Below, piece after piece: positions 16,918-24,616 of a stretch of DNA of 64,000 nt. Under the pieces are notes generated by a model. It ran no database searches, had not been told where the DNA came from, and worked only from the letters and a program-made list of their open reading frames with translations. Source of the DNA: Arthrobacter sp. KBS0702 (GTDB taxonomy: Bacteria; Actinomycetota; Actinomycetes; Actinomycetales; Micrococcaceae); the NCBI RefSeq assembly GCF_005937985.2, contig NZ_CP042172.1, positions 3,224,001 to 3,288,000 of the forward strand, written 5' to 3'. The position numbers and the translations under genes were made by a program. The first letter of the stretch is position 1, and each line of letters begins with the position of its first letter.

Positions 16918-17583
16918 ATGACTGCAGCAACGTCCGGACCTCCGGCGGAGCCCTCTCGGCAGGGCACGCTCCTGCTTCTGGTGCGCCACGGAGAGACCCC
17001 GACGACGGGCATGGTCCTGCCGGGCCGGGCACCCGGACTGCACCTGTCCGACAGGGGCCGGGCCCAGGCGGAGCGGGTTTCCGAACGGCTCTCTTGCCTG
17101 CCGGTGGATGCCCTCTATTCCTCCCCGCTGGAGCGCGCCTGCGAGACGGCGGAGCCGACGGCGGCGCGCACCGGACTGGCAGTGAAGCACGACGACGGGC
17201 TGCTCGAGTGTGATTTCGGCGAGTGGACCGGTTCCGCGATCGCGGACCTGGCGGCCCTGCCGGAGTGGCAGACCGTACAGCACAGCCCGTCCGCGTTCCG
17301 CTTCCCGAATGGTGAGAGCTTCCCGGAAATGCAGGCGCGGATCGTCGGGGCGATGGAGGCACTGTGCTCCGCGCATGCCGGGGGCGTGGTGGTGTGCTTC
17401 TCGCACGCCGACCCCATCAAGGCCGCGGTGGCCCATGCCCTCGGCACGCCGCTGGACCTGTTCCAGCGGATTGTGATTAGCCCGGGCTCGGTGTCGGCCA
17501 TTTCGTTCGTGGAGGGCCAGGATCCCGCGGTGCACATGGTGAATTCGACCGCGGAACCGCTGAGTGGGCTGAGGGCATCGTGA
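16918..17583 (+). CDS. Histidine phosphatase family protein (phosphoglycerate-mutase-like, actinobacterial MSMEG_4193 type)
   Basis: 221 residues from the ATG at 16918. 'LLLVRHGETPTTGMVLPGRA' carries the catalytic RHG motif near residue 23. 'YSSPLERACETA', 'FPNGESFPEM' and 'VVCFSHADPIKAAV' (the second catalytic His) complete the active site. In actinobacteria this type commonly sits next to the SCO1664-family gene that follows here. The substrate is unknown. The ORF can extend upstream to 16849 but would then overlap the divergent ATPase start region. Confidence 0.88.
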   Translation: MTAATSGPPAEPSRQGTLLLLVRHGETPTTGMVLPGRAPGLHLSDRGRAQAERVSERLSCLPVDALYSSPLERACETAEPTAARTGLAVKHDDGLLECDFGEWTGSAIADLAALPEWQTVQHSPSAFRFPNGESFPEMQARIVGAMEALCSAHAGGVVVCFSHADPIKAAVAHALGTPLDLFQRIVISPGSVSAISFVEGQDPAVHMVNSTAEPLSGLRAS

Positions 17584-17596
17584 ACCGGAGTTGCTG

Positions 17597-18298
17597 GTGT
17601 ACGGCCGGGAGCTGACCCTGCTGACGGAGGGCAGCATCGAGCTGCTGGGCCTCATCCCGCGCAGCAGCAACCAGACGTTCCTCGTCCAGGTGACCTGTGG
17701 CGAGGACATCGGATACGCGGTCTACAAGCCGGAGTCCGGCGAACGGCCACTGTCCGATTTCGAACCCGGGCTCTACAAGCGCGAACGCGCCGCCTACCTG
17801 CTCAGCGAATCGCTGGGCTGGGGCTTCGTGCCCTTGACCGTCATTCGGGAGGACGCGCCTCTGGGCGTCGGCTCGCTGCAGTGGTTCATCGAGTGCGACT
17901 TCCGGGAGCACTACTTCACCCTGTACGAGGACGCCCCGGAAACCCACCGCGAGCTGGCCCGGATCGCCCTGTTCGACTTCGTCGCCAACAACACCGACCG
18001 CAAGAGCGGCCACGTCCTGCGCGGCGACGACGGCCGCATCTGGGGCATCGACCACGGGCTCTGCTTCTCGGCAGCGTTCAAGCTACGCACCGTGATCTGG
18101 GACTTCGCGGGCGACCCCATCCCGACTGCCTTGCTCGAGGACATCGCCCCGCTCGCCGAGGCCGTCCCCGCCGAGCTGGCGGAGCTGCTCGACGACGACG
18201 AGGTCACCGCCTTCCAGCGCCGAGTCCAGCGGATGCTGGTCGCGGGAGCGCTGCCGGTGGACCGGACGGGTATGCGGTATCCCTGGCCGCTGGTCTAA
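17597..18298 (+). CDS. SCO1664-family (PI3/4-kinase-like) protein
   Basis: 233 residues from GTG at 17597, which has CCGGAG six bases upstream; TTG at 17591 is also in frame and is bounded by a TGA at 17570. 'NQTFLVQV...YAVYKPESGERPL' resembles a kinase glycine-loop/lysine region. 'VANNTDRKSGHVLRGDDGRIWGIDHGL' resembles the catalytic and metal-binding segments of lipid-kinase-like folds (HipA/PI kinase superfamily). Function in actinobacteria is not established. The pairing with the histidine phosphatase gene is commonly seen. The gap to that gene is 13 bases. Confidence 0.85.
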   Translation: MYGRELTLLTEGSIELLGLIPRSSNQTFLVQVTCGEDIGYAVYKPESGERPLSDFEPGLYKRERAAYLLSESLGWGFVPLTVIREDAPLGVGSLQWFIECDFREHYFTLYEDAPETHRELARIALFDFVANNTDRKSGHVLRGDDGRIWGIDHGLCFSAAFKLRTVIWDFAGDPIPTALLEDIAPLAEAVPAELAELLDDDEVTAFQRRVQRMLVAGALPVDRTGMRYPWPLV

Positions 18299-18402
18299 CG
18301 GCGCAAGACCGTCGGCCTCCCATAGAGGCTGCCGGTAGGGTTAGAGCTACCCTTGAGAGCGGGCCGGAAGAGGTGCTTGCGTGAACGGGGCCGACTCAAC
18401 AA

Positions 18403-19596
18403 TCAGGAAGAGGGCGTCGAAGTAGGCGACGGCGTGTAAAGGATTTCCCTCTTACCGGGAATGCTAAGCCGGGCGACCGCATCAATTACCGTGAATGTCT
18501 GTGACGGGCATGCTCGGCTCGGAATTGTCGAGACGACGTATGGGTCTACGGTTGATCCTTTTCCTGACGCAACGATGACGGCGATCCTCGAGATGTTCAC
18601 GTCCGCCTGGCACCGGCCTAAGCCAAGCTCTTCCCACAGCGCCCTACTGGGAGCAGAGTCATTGCCAATCAACTCACCAACAACGACGGCCGTGGGCTCA
18701 GCTGCTTTCTCATTTGCCGGTTTGTCAGGTGTGGCGAGGGCAAGCTGATATCCAATCCCGCCAACGGCCGCAACAAGTGCCGCCGCGACCATCAGACCCC
18801 CATCTCGATCTAAAGCGGTGCTGGTGTGCCAATATTCAGCCTTGTTGAGCAGACCGGAGCGCACCGCATTCATCGCATTAAAACTTCGGCGGGTTTTGAC
18901 AACAATATCCTCCCACCACTCCAGCTCTTCTTCTGCATTTTTTATGAGCTTTGCGTTAGTCGGGCTAATCTCTTTCGCCTTTTGGAGCGCTCTACTGGCC
19001 TTGTCTCGACTATCCGTAGCGCTGACGACACTACGGCGGGCAGTACCATTCGCGGCCTTAAATTCCTCGAAATTGGCAATACCTTTGGGGAGATATGTGT
19101 TGGGGTCCTTGTTTACCAGCTCCAAAAACTCGGGGAGGCTGGTGCTGAGATCGTGCAGATCATAGACTGCGGGGCGGAGGATGCGTACAGCCTTATACAG
19201 GAAGTACCCGATACCCAAAAGCCCAAGCACACCTAAGACGCCGGCACACAGCAACTGCACGCCGTCTTCTTGCCAACTTAACTTGGGGGTGGCAACAAAA
19301 CCCTTTGCGAACATCAACGCTCCAACCACAGCGAACGCAGCCACCAGCCATTTGACGGTTGTACGTACCGCTTCAGCGGCATCTCGCCAAGCGGGAGGCT
19401 CGACAGCTGGTTCATCTGAAGGCTCCGCTTGGCCCTCGGTTGCCCTCGCAACCGAAGGCTTCACTATTAACTGCCACCCGTGCTCTGTCGGCTCAGCCTT
19501 CTGACCGCCAACACCGGCTTGCCCTCCCGGGCTCCCCCGAAGCTGGTCGAATCTCTTCCTAATCCACGCGATAGATATGCCGGAAAGACTGCCCAT
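18403..19596 (-). CDS. Hypothetical membrane protein, unknown function
   Basis: About 397 residues. It is soluble to about residue 95, then two close hydrophobic segments ('WLVAAFAVVGALMFAKGFVA' and 'VLGVLGLLGIGYFLYKAV'), a long charged and helical cytoplasmic-type domain (about 165-280, many Lys/Glu), and a third segment ('VAAALVAAVGGIGYQLAL'). A mostly soluble C-terminal domain of about 110 residues ends it. I recognise no family. The ATG at 19596 was chosen; a GTG at 19614 is also possible. Base composition is visibly more AT-rich than the neighbours. A 49-residue gene sits 49 bases upstream on the same strand, and together they look like a small acquired module. Confidence 0.65.
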   Translation of the reverse strand: MGSLSGISIAWIRKRFDQLRGSPGGQAGVGGQKAEPTEHGWQLIVKPSVARATEGQAEPSDEPAVEPPAWRDAAEAVRTTVKWLVAAFAVVGALMFAKGFVATPKLSWQEDGVQLLCAGVLGVLGLLGIGYFLYKAVRILRPAVYDLHDLSTSLPEFLELVNKDPNTYLPKGIANFEEFKAANGTARRSVVSATDSRDKASRALQKAKEISPTNAKLIKNAEEELEWWEDIVVKTRRSFNAMNAVRSGLLNKAEYWHTSTALDRDGGLMVAAALVAAVGGIGYQLALATPDKPANEKAAEPTAVVVGELIGNDSAPSRALWEELGLGRCQADVNISRIAVIVASGKGSTVDPYVVSTIPSRACPSQTFTVIDAVARLSIPGKREILYTPSPTSTPSS

Positions 19597-19645
19597 TATT
19601 GACTCGCCCCTCACCTCGGCCGCTCAAAGGAGGTCAGATACGCTT

Positions 19646-19795
19646 TCATTCCCGAAATTTATCTTCGGGTCGCGGAGCACGCTCCACATCAGGTCGTTTA
19701 TATGGGGCGTAAGGCTCCCACTTACCCGGGGGATCACGATAAATCTCAGCCTTGCCCTGCGCATTCCTTCTCAGGTCACCGTCAGTGGGGCTCAT
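19646..19795 (-). CDS. Small hypothetical protein, 49 residues
   Basis: ATG at 19795 is preceded by GAGAGGACGGCT, a good ribosome binding site. The protein is very hydrophilic (starts MSPTDGDLRRNAQGKAEIYR, ends EDKFRE) with a 'DPPGKWEPYAPYKRP' segment. It reads without interruption to the stop at 19646. It lies just upstream of the membrane-protein gene on the same strand, which supports a two-gene operon. No family is recognised. The binding site, spacing and amino-acid composition argue that it is real. Confidence 0.55.
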   Translation of the reverse strand: MSPTDGDLRRNAQGKAEIYRDPPGKWEPYAPYKRPDVERAPRPEDKFRE

Positions 19796-20069
19796 AGCCG
19801 TCCTCTCGCATTCACGACCTGCCGGTTGGTTGACGAGGCCTAAAGACCGCGCATGACGCCACTATAAACCCTCACCTGGTTGGAATGAAGCACTAAATCT
19901 GTATGCATCCGCTTCGTTTGTGGACGGCCCGCAGTTAGTCAGTTCGATTCCCGACCGTATAGTCGGTCGATGCGTCAAGCCGATTCTCCGCCTAACCCAA
20001 ATCACTGATAGCCGACGATACGCAGAACATGGAAGATCCACGACGGATCGGTCACCCTGCACACCTCTA

Positions 20070-20420
20070 AACGCCCGCCGCCGGCCGCGCAAACTGAGCC
20101 GCAGCGGCGCCGCATACGCCCCGCCAGCCGCCAGTAATGAAGCATGCGTCCATCACCAGGATGAGGTCGGCGTCGCGCGGATGGTGGAGGGCCGGGGGAC
20201 CCTGCGGCAGGGGCTGCACGAACCGGTCCACGTGCGTGGCCTTCGCAGCCCCGAGCATTTCCTCTCGGTTGCAGAGCGGCGGCCGCAGACGATTTTGTCC
20301 CGCATGGTCCCGTCGAACAGCCACCTATCCTGCAGCGCTGCTCACCCGCGAGCGCGGCTCGGGCCGGGACATCTCGGCGACGTCCTCGCCGTTCCGCCTG
20401 GCGTCGAGCTCGTAGAACTA
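20070..20420 (-). pseudogene. Decayed copy 1 of an ABC-exporter ATPase domain
   Basis: The strand matches the 3' part of the intact exporter gene at 54254-56311 in order: the C-terminal Ala-rich end (about 20070-20145), the 'ATCACCAGGATGAGGTCGG' segment near 20153, then after a large deletion the stretches near 20200-20240, 20300-20330 and 20365-20420. The parts equivalent to about 54410-54610 are missing, and many substitutions and frame breaks are present. It is the most degraded of the three copies. It is not expressible. Confidence 0.7.
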
Positions 20421-20604
20421 CCCGAATGCCGTGCCGGCAGAGCGACACCGACAAGAACGATGGAGGGTCTCTTCCTCCATCGCCCTTTGCTTCTCCACCT
20501 CTGCGTCGGCTGGACGTGACGGAACCCCGACTTCGCCGTCGCAATGGCTGGCAGTAGGGCCGAACAACTCTCCGCGGCGCGCAGCCGGGCCGCCGCCATT
20601 TCCT

Positions 20605-20830
20605 AAACACTGGCTTCTGCGAGCTCCCTGGCACAGCGCAAGTCTTTAGAAGCGGTGAACTCGTCGGCCGGCGCGATTTCCTGGTATTCGACGTCGCGTA
20701 GAAGTACTCGCGTCGCGAGTTCACCAGGTTGACCCGCTGGCCGACGAAGTGCTGGCGGAGCATGGTTTCGATGCCCACTGCGTCTTTCGAGGAGAAGAAT
20801 GCGTGCACGTCCAAGAGGAAAGGAACGGAA
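20605..20830 (-). pseudogene. Fragment of a T5orf172/DUF4041-like protein, frameshifted
   Basis: The minus strand encodes '[20 protein letters not shown]' followed by '[15 protein letters not shown]', resembling the C-terminal half of GIY-YIG-related T5orf172 (DUF4041) domains. Near 20702 the reading continues in another frame ('[20 protein letters not shown]') to a TAG at about 20605. The upstream part of the gene is gone, and at about 20830-20860 the sequence changes abruptly to ABC-transporter DNA. Family assignment is from memory of the motif only. Confidence 0.4.
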
Positions 20831-20861
20831 GCGTCTCGAGTTCGCGCACACGATCCATGCG

Positions 20862-21345
20862 CGATGACAAACGACGTCCGGCCTGACCGCAGCGCGCTCA
20901 TGGCCTTCTGCACCAGCACCTCGGTCCGCGTATCCACGGACGATGTCGCCTCGTCCAGGATCAGTACCGACGGACGGGCCAGGAACGCCGGTTAGCAGCT
21001 GCTTCTCCCCCGCCGAGACGTTGGCGCCCTCGTCGTCGAGTACTGTGTCGTAGCCCTGCGGCAGGGACTTCACGAACCGGTCCACGTACGTCGCCTTCGC
21101 CGCCTCGCCTCGGTGGCACCGAGCCAGCCGTAGGCGATGTTGTCCCGGATGGTCCCGCCGAACAGCCAGGTGTCCTGCAGCACCATGCCCATCCGCGAGC
21201 GCAGCTCGTGCCGGGACATCGCGGCCACGTCCACGCCGTCCAGCGTGATCCGCCCGGCGTCGAGCTCGTAGAAGCGCATCATCAGGTTCACCAGCGTGGT
21301 CTTGCCGGCCCCGGTCGGGCCAACGATCGCCACGGTCTGCCGTCG
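20862..21345 (-). pseudogene. Decayed copy 2 of an ABC-exporter ATPase domain
   Basis: About 480 bases closely matching 54408-54905 of the intact exporter gene, in the same orientation. It encodes the Walker A region '[18 protein letters not shown]', the Q-loop '[20 protein letters not shown]', the D-loop region and '[16 protein letters not shown]'. Small deletions (near 20990 and 21105) break the frame, and the transmembrane half and C-terminus are missing. At about 21345 similarity ends and the promoter region of the glycerol-type operon begins. Clearly a duplicate fragment and not a gene. Confidence 0.85.
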
Positions 21346-21432
21346 AGACCCACGCCGGTCACGGACGGAGCGATTGCTGAGGGAGAACAGTTCCTAGTCG
21401 TCGCCCACTAGGAAAATTCAAAAAAACGACTG

Positions 21433-21465
21433 TTGCAATCCTCATCAGATGTGACTAGAGTCACG
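21433..21465 (+). promoter_or_regulatory. Promoter overlapped by a CRP/GlxR-like palindrome
   Basis: TTGCAA (21433-21438) and TAGAGT (21456-21461) are 17 bases apart, a good -35/-10 pair. TGTGACTAGAGTCACG (21450-21465) is a near-perfect match to the CRP-family pattern TGTGA-N6-TCACA and covers the -10. A protein bound there would block transcription, so repression rather than activation is the simplest reading. Function is inferred. Confidence 0.55.
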
Positions 21466-21483
21466 TGGGTCAGGGTAAGAATT

Positions 21484-21521
21484 GGAGACCTCCTGTTGGA
21501 GGCTCCATTCTGCCCTTTTTT
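21484..21521 (+). promoter_or_regulatory. Leader hairpin plus T-tract, possible GlpP antitermination target
   Basis: TGGAG-A-CCTCC pairs with GGAGG-CTCCA around a TGTT loop (about 21483-21507). Nine bases later comes a run of six T (21516-21521), all before the start codon at 21575. The operon encodes a GlpP antiterminator, which in Bacillus acts on such leader terminators. The spacer between stem and T-tract is longer than usual, so this is a candidate only. Confidence 0.4.
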
Positions 21522-21574
21522 GTACCCAGAAAAGACCTCTGACAGAAGGGTTTCCCGACAGAGAGGTCGGGCAG

Positions 21575-23008
21575 TTGAGTAACTTGGTAATTCGCGGCGT
21601 GCAGGACGTGGTCGCCTACATCGATGATCGTCCCAAAATTTCCGGCAGAGCCGGCTTGATCTGGTGGCTGGCCCTTGGCGGCCTGTTCCTGGATGCTTTT
21701 TCCAACTCGGCCTTGAGCGCCGGGCTTGGCCCAATGACAAAAGATCTTCATCTGAGCGCAGCCCAGGTTGCACTCCTCACTTCGCTCGCGTCCTGGGTCG
21801 CAATCGCCTTCAATCCCATCGGCGGCTGGATGGCGGACCGCTGGGGCCGGATCGCACCGCTTATTCTCGCTAAAGCCCTTGCCCTCATCGGCGCAGCTGC
21901 AGCCGCGTTCGCCCCGAACTTCGAGCTAGTGCTGACGGGCCGTTTCTTCGTTGGAGCCGCCTACGGCATCGACTTCGCGATCGCCATGGCTCTTCTGGCT
22001 GAATTTACTCCGGCAAAGTTTCGGAGTCGCCTGAATACCTGGCAGGGCATCTGGTACGTGGCGGTGAGCACCAACCTCGTGCTCGCCATCCTGTTCTACA
22101 ACATGGGCACCGGCGCAGCCATCTGGCGCTACGCAGTAGGCTCAGCCGGCGTCGTTGCGCTGATTCTGCTGGTTGCCCAGCTGCGCTACCTGGTCGAAAG
22201 CCCCACTTGGGCTGCCCGCAAGGGACTCCTAGAGCGCGCCGCAACATCCATGACCAAGATCTATGGCCAAACGTTCACTGCAGCCCCAGAAGCCGACCGG
22301 CTTCCCATCTTGAACCAGGCCACGCGAGGCGTGGCGAATGTGGCACTCATCTTCAGGGGAAGCTACCTGCCGCGCACCATTCTGGCCGGAACGGTTCAGA
22401 TGGCGCAGTCCATTCAGTACTTCGCAGTCGGGTGGTACCTGCCGATCATCAGCTTGACGCTCTTCGGCCAAGACTTCGTGGTGGCCACATTTGGCGCCCT
22501 CGTCTTCAACCTGTTCGGCATTGTGGGAGGGTTCCTCTCCCCGAAGATCGGCAATCGTCTGGGCCTCCGAAAGGCCTCAGCCCTTGGATTTGGCGCCGTC
22601 TTCATCATGCTGGTGGTGATGGGCCTCTTCTACCAAAGTATGCCGATCTTCCTGGCATTCTTGGTGCCTTCGTTGTTCATCCTGTTCCACTCAGGCGGCC
22701 CCGGCGCGAACGGCAAGAGCCTGTCGACACTTTCGTTCCGGAGCGAGCTTCGCGCAGGGGCAAATGGCATCATTGGGGCCATCGGAAGCGCCGGCGCGGC
22801 CCTCGGTCTGCTGGTGTTCCCACTTCTCAAGGAAGGGCTGGGCCTCGGACCGACCTTCCTGATCCTCTCCGTCGTTCCACTCATCGCCTGCATCGTGTGC
22901 TCGGTTATCAAGTGGGAGCCGACGCGAGCACTCCTCAGCCCGGACGAGGAACTGGACGCCCCGCAGTTCAAGAGCGACCTCGCCCGCATCGCGGTCCCCA
23001 CCAGCTAG
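21575..23008 (+). CDS. MFS transporter (sugar/polyol porter type)
   Basis: About 477 residues from TTG at 21575, with GAGAGG eight bases upstream; the frame is open from 21482 but those residues would fall on the leader hairpin. There are 12 hydrophobic segments. Loop 2-3 'GGWMADRWGRIAPLILAKAL' is the MFS signature, with a second copy-like 'SPKIGNRLGLRKA' after the central loop. It is first in an operon with glycerol-kinase-like and GlpD genes and takes the position usually held by the GlpF facilitator. It may import glycerol, glycerol 3-phosphate or a related polyol. The substrate is not determined by sequence. Confidence 0.85.
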   Translation: MSNLVIRGVQDVVAYIDDRPKISGRAGLIWWLALGGLFLDAFSNSALSAGLGPMTKDLHLSAAQVALLTSLASWVAIAFNPIGGWMADRWGRIAPLILAKALALIGAAAAAFAPNFELVLTGRFFVGAAYGIDFAIAMALLAEFTPAKFRSRLNTWQGIWYVAVSTNLVLAILFYNMGTGAAIWRYAVGSAGVVALILLVAQLRYLVESPTWAARKGLLERAATSMTKIYGQTFTAAPEADRLPILNQATRGVANVALIFRGSYLPRTILAGTVQMAQSIQYFAVGWYLPIISLTLFGQDFVVATFGALVFNLFGIVGGFLSPKIGNRLGLRKASALGFGAVFIMLVVMGLFYQSMPIFLAFLVPSLFILFHSGGPGANGKSLSTLSFRSELRAGANGIIGAIGSAGAALGLLVFPLLKEGLGLGPTFLILSVVPLIACIVCSVIKWEPTRALLSPDEELDAPQFKSDLARIAVPTS

Positions 23009-23024
23009 CCCGACGGAGCGATCA

Positions 23025-24530
23025 ATGAAAGTGCCGGCCATCTTGTCCATAGACGAAGGGACTACAGGCACGCGCGCTGCCTGGGTCACGGCCGACGGCG
23101 GCGTGCACTCTCTCGAGTACCGCCACCTCACCGTGAACAGTCCACGAGCCGGGGTAGTGGAACAGGACGCAAACGAAATCCTGGCCAAGACTATCGATGC
23201 CTGCCGCTCCGTGGTTGCAGCCGCCGCTGCGGCCGGTGTCCAGCTGCAGGCCTTGGCCATCGCCACGCAGCGATCAACGGCGGTGTTGTGGGATACCCGC
23301 AGCGGCCGCGCTCTGGTCCCTGCAATGGTCTGGCAGGACAGCCGCTATGCCGAGGAACTGGCCGAGCTCGGCGGCAGCTGGAACGAACGCCTCGTCGCCG
23401 CCGTGGGACGTCCCACCGGAGTGCGTTCACCCTACCTGTGGGCCGCACACCACCTCCGGGAGAGCCCGGAAGTGGCTGCGGCCCACGGGGAAGGGCGGTT
23501 AGGCTTCGGCACCGTCGAAACCTGGCTGCTCTGGAACCTGACCGTCGAGCGGAGCTACGTCGCCACCGCCACCAACGCCACCTCGGCCGGGGCCTACGTG
23601 CTGGCGGAGCATGCGTATGAAACGGCTTGGATTCAGGCGCTGGGCTTTCCCTTGGACCTGCTCCCGGAGTTGCGTCAAGACGTGGACGTGTTCGGCCATA
23701 CGGACGCGTCCAAGATCGGCATTTCAGTGCCGGTGCTCGCCGCTTTGGGAGACCAGCACGCCGGGACCGTGGGGCTGGGGTGCATCAGACCTGGCCAGGC
23801 GATGTGCGTCCACGGCACGGGCAGCTTCGTTGACCTCGTCACAGGCGACACCCTGCCGCAGAAGCCCGGCTTGTATCCCGGGACCCTGACCCTCACGGGC
23901 TGGCGGCGGGAGCACCAATCGGTGTACGCGGTTGAAACTTTCACCGCCACTACCGGATCAGCCATCGACTGGGTCTGCAACACCCTGGGATGGTTCAGCT
24001 CCGCCCAGAAGGTCAGCGAGCTCGCCGGGACAGTTGACGGGTCCGGCGGGGTCATGTTCGTTCCGGCCCTGACCGGGCTCAGGACACCCGTGGTGGAACC
24101 AAAGGCGCGCGCCTCCCTCACCGGGTTCTCCCTCGCGTCGACCAAAGCCGAAGTGGCTTATGCCGTACTGGAAGGCATCGCCCACTCCGTCGCCACCAGC
24201 ACGGAAGCCAACGCCGAAGTCGCCGGAATGGACGCAGACGAGATCGTCGTCGGCGGCGGCCTGTCCGGCAGCAATCCGCTTATCCAGATGCAGGCCGACC
24301 TGGTAGGCATCCCAATGCGGCGTCTGCCCGCCTCAGAAGCGGCAACGCTGCGGGGGGCCGCCTTCCTGGCCGGAGCGAATGGCCTGCTGTGGGACACGCT
24401 GTACGAAGCCGTTTCAGTGCTGGGCGACGGCGAAATTTTCCTTCCCCGACTTTCTGAGACGCAACGAGCCGAACGACGCCTGAGATGGGCGGCCCGTATT
24501 TCGGCCGAACTCGAACTGGCGCGCATTTAG
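23025..24530 (+). CDS. glpK: FGGY-family kinase, glycerol-kinase-like
   Basis: 501 residues. 'ILSIDEGTTGTRAAW' (about residues 6-20) is the phosphate-binding loop of glycerol kinases, and 'PAMVWQDSRYAEEL' the substrate region. 'CVHGTGSFVDLVTGD' and the C-terminal 'EIVVGGGLSGSNPLIQMQAD' form the ATP site. The gene is 17 bases after the MFS gene and followed by glpD, so glycerol to glycerol 3-phosphate is the likely reaction. True GlpK usually reads WQDRRT where this has WQDSRY, so a related polyol is possible. Confidence 0.82.
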   Translation: MKVPAILSIDEGTTGTRAAWVTADGGVHSLEYRHLTVNSPRAGVVEQDANEILAKTIDACRSVVAAAAAAGVQLQALAIATQRSTAVLWDTRSGRALVPAMVWQDSRYAEELAELGGSWNERLVAAVGRPTGVRSPYLWAAHHLRESPEVAAAHGEGRLGFGTVETWLLWNLTVERSYVATATNATSAGAYVLAEHAYETAWIQALGFPLDLLPELRQDVDVFGHTDASKIGISVPVLAALGDQHAGTVGLGCIRPGQAMCVHGTGSFVDLVTGDTLPQKPGLYPGTLTLTGWRREHQSVYAVETFTATTGSAIDWVCNTLGWFSSAQKVSELAGTVDGSGGVMFVPALTGLRTPVVEPKARASLTGFSLASTKAEVAYAVLEGIAHSVATSTEANAEVAGMDADEIVVGGGLSGSNPLIQMQADLVGIPMRRLPASEAATLRGAAFLAGANGLLWDTLYEAVSVLGDGEIFLPRLSETQRAERRLRWAARISAELELARI

Positions 24531-24616
24531 GGCGGTACGCCCGCCTCAGCCCGCGCCACCAAACGTAAAGCCACAGATCAGACAGATCAGCAGGCGCACA
24601 TAGAGAGACATAATCC

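Noticed and set aside
13182..17213. A 1343-residue open frame on the plus strand
   Set aside because: It is the antisense of the VWA and MoxR genes, which have clear motifs on the minus strand. Long antisense frames are expected at this GC content, and its translation is low-complexity Gly/Arg/Val.
19930..19970. A TTCGATTCCCGA stretch like a tRNA T-arm, possible attachment site
   Set aside because: The bases on either side do not form a T-stem, and no acceptor or anticodon arm can be built around it.
20002..20937. A 311-residue minus-strand frame
   Set aside because: It runs through pieces of two unrelated decayed genes in mixed frames and contains no complete domain, so it was treated as pseudogene fragments.
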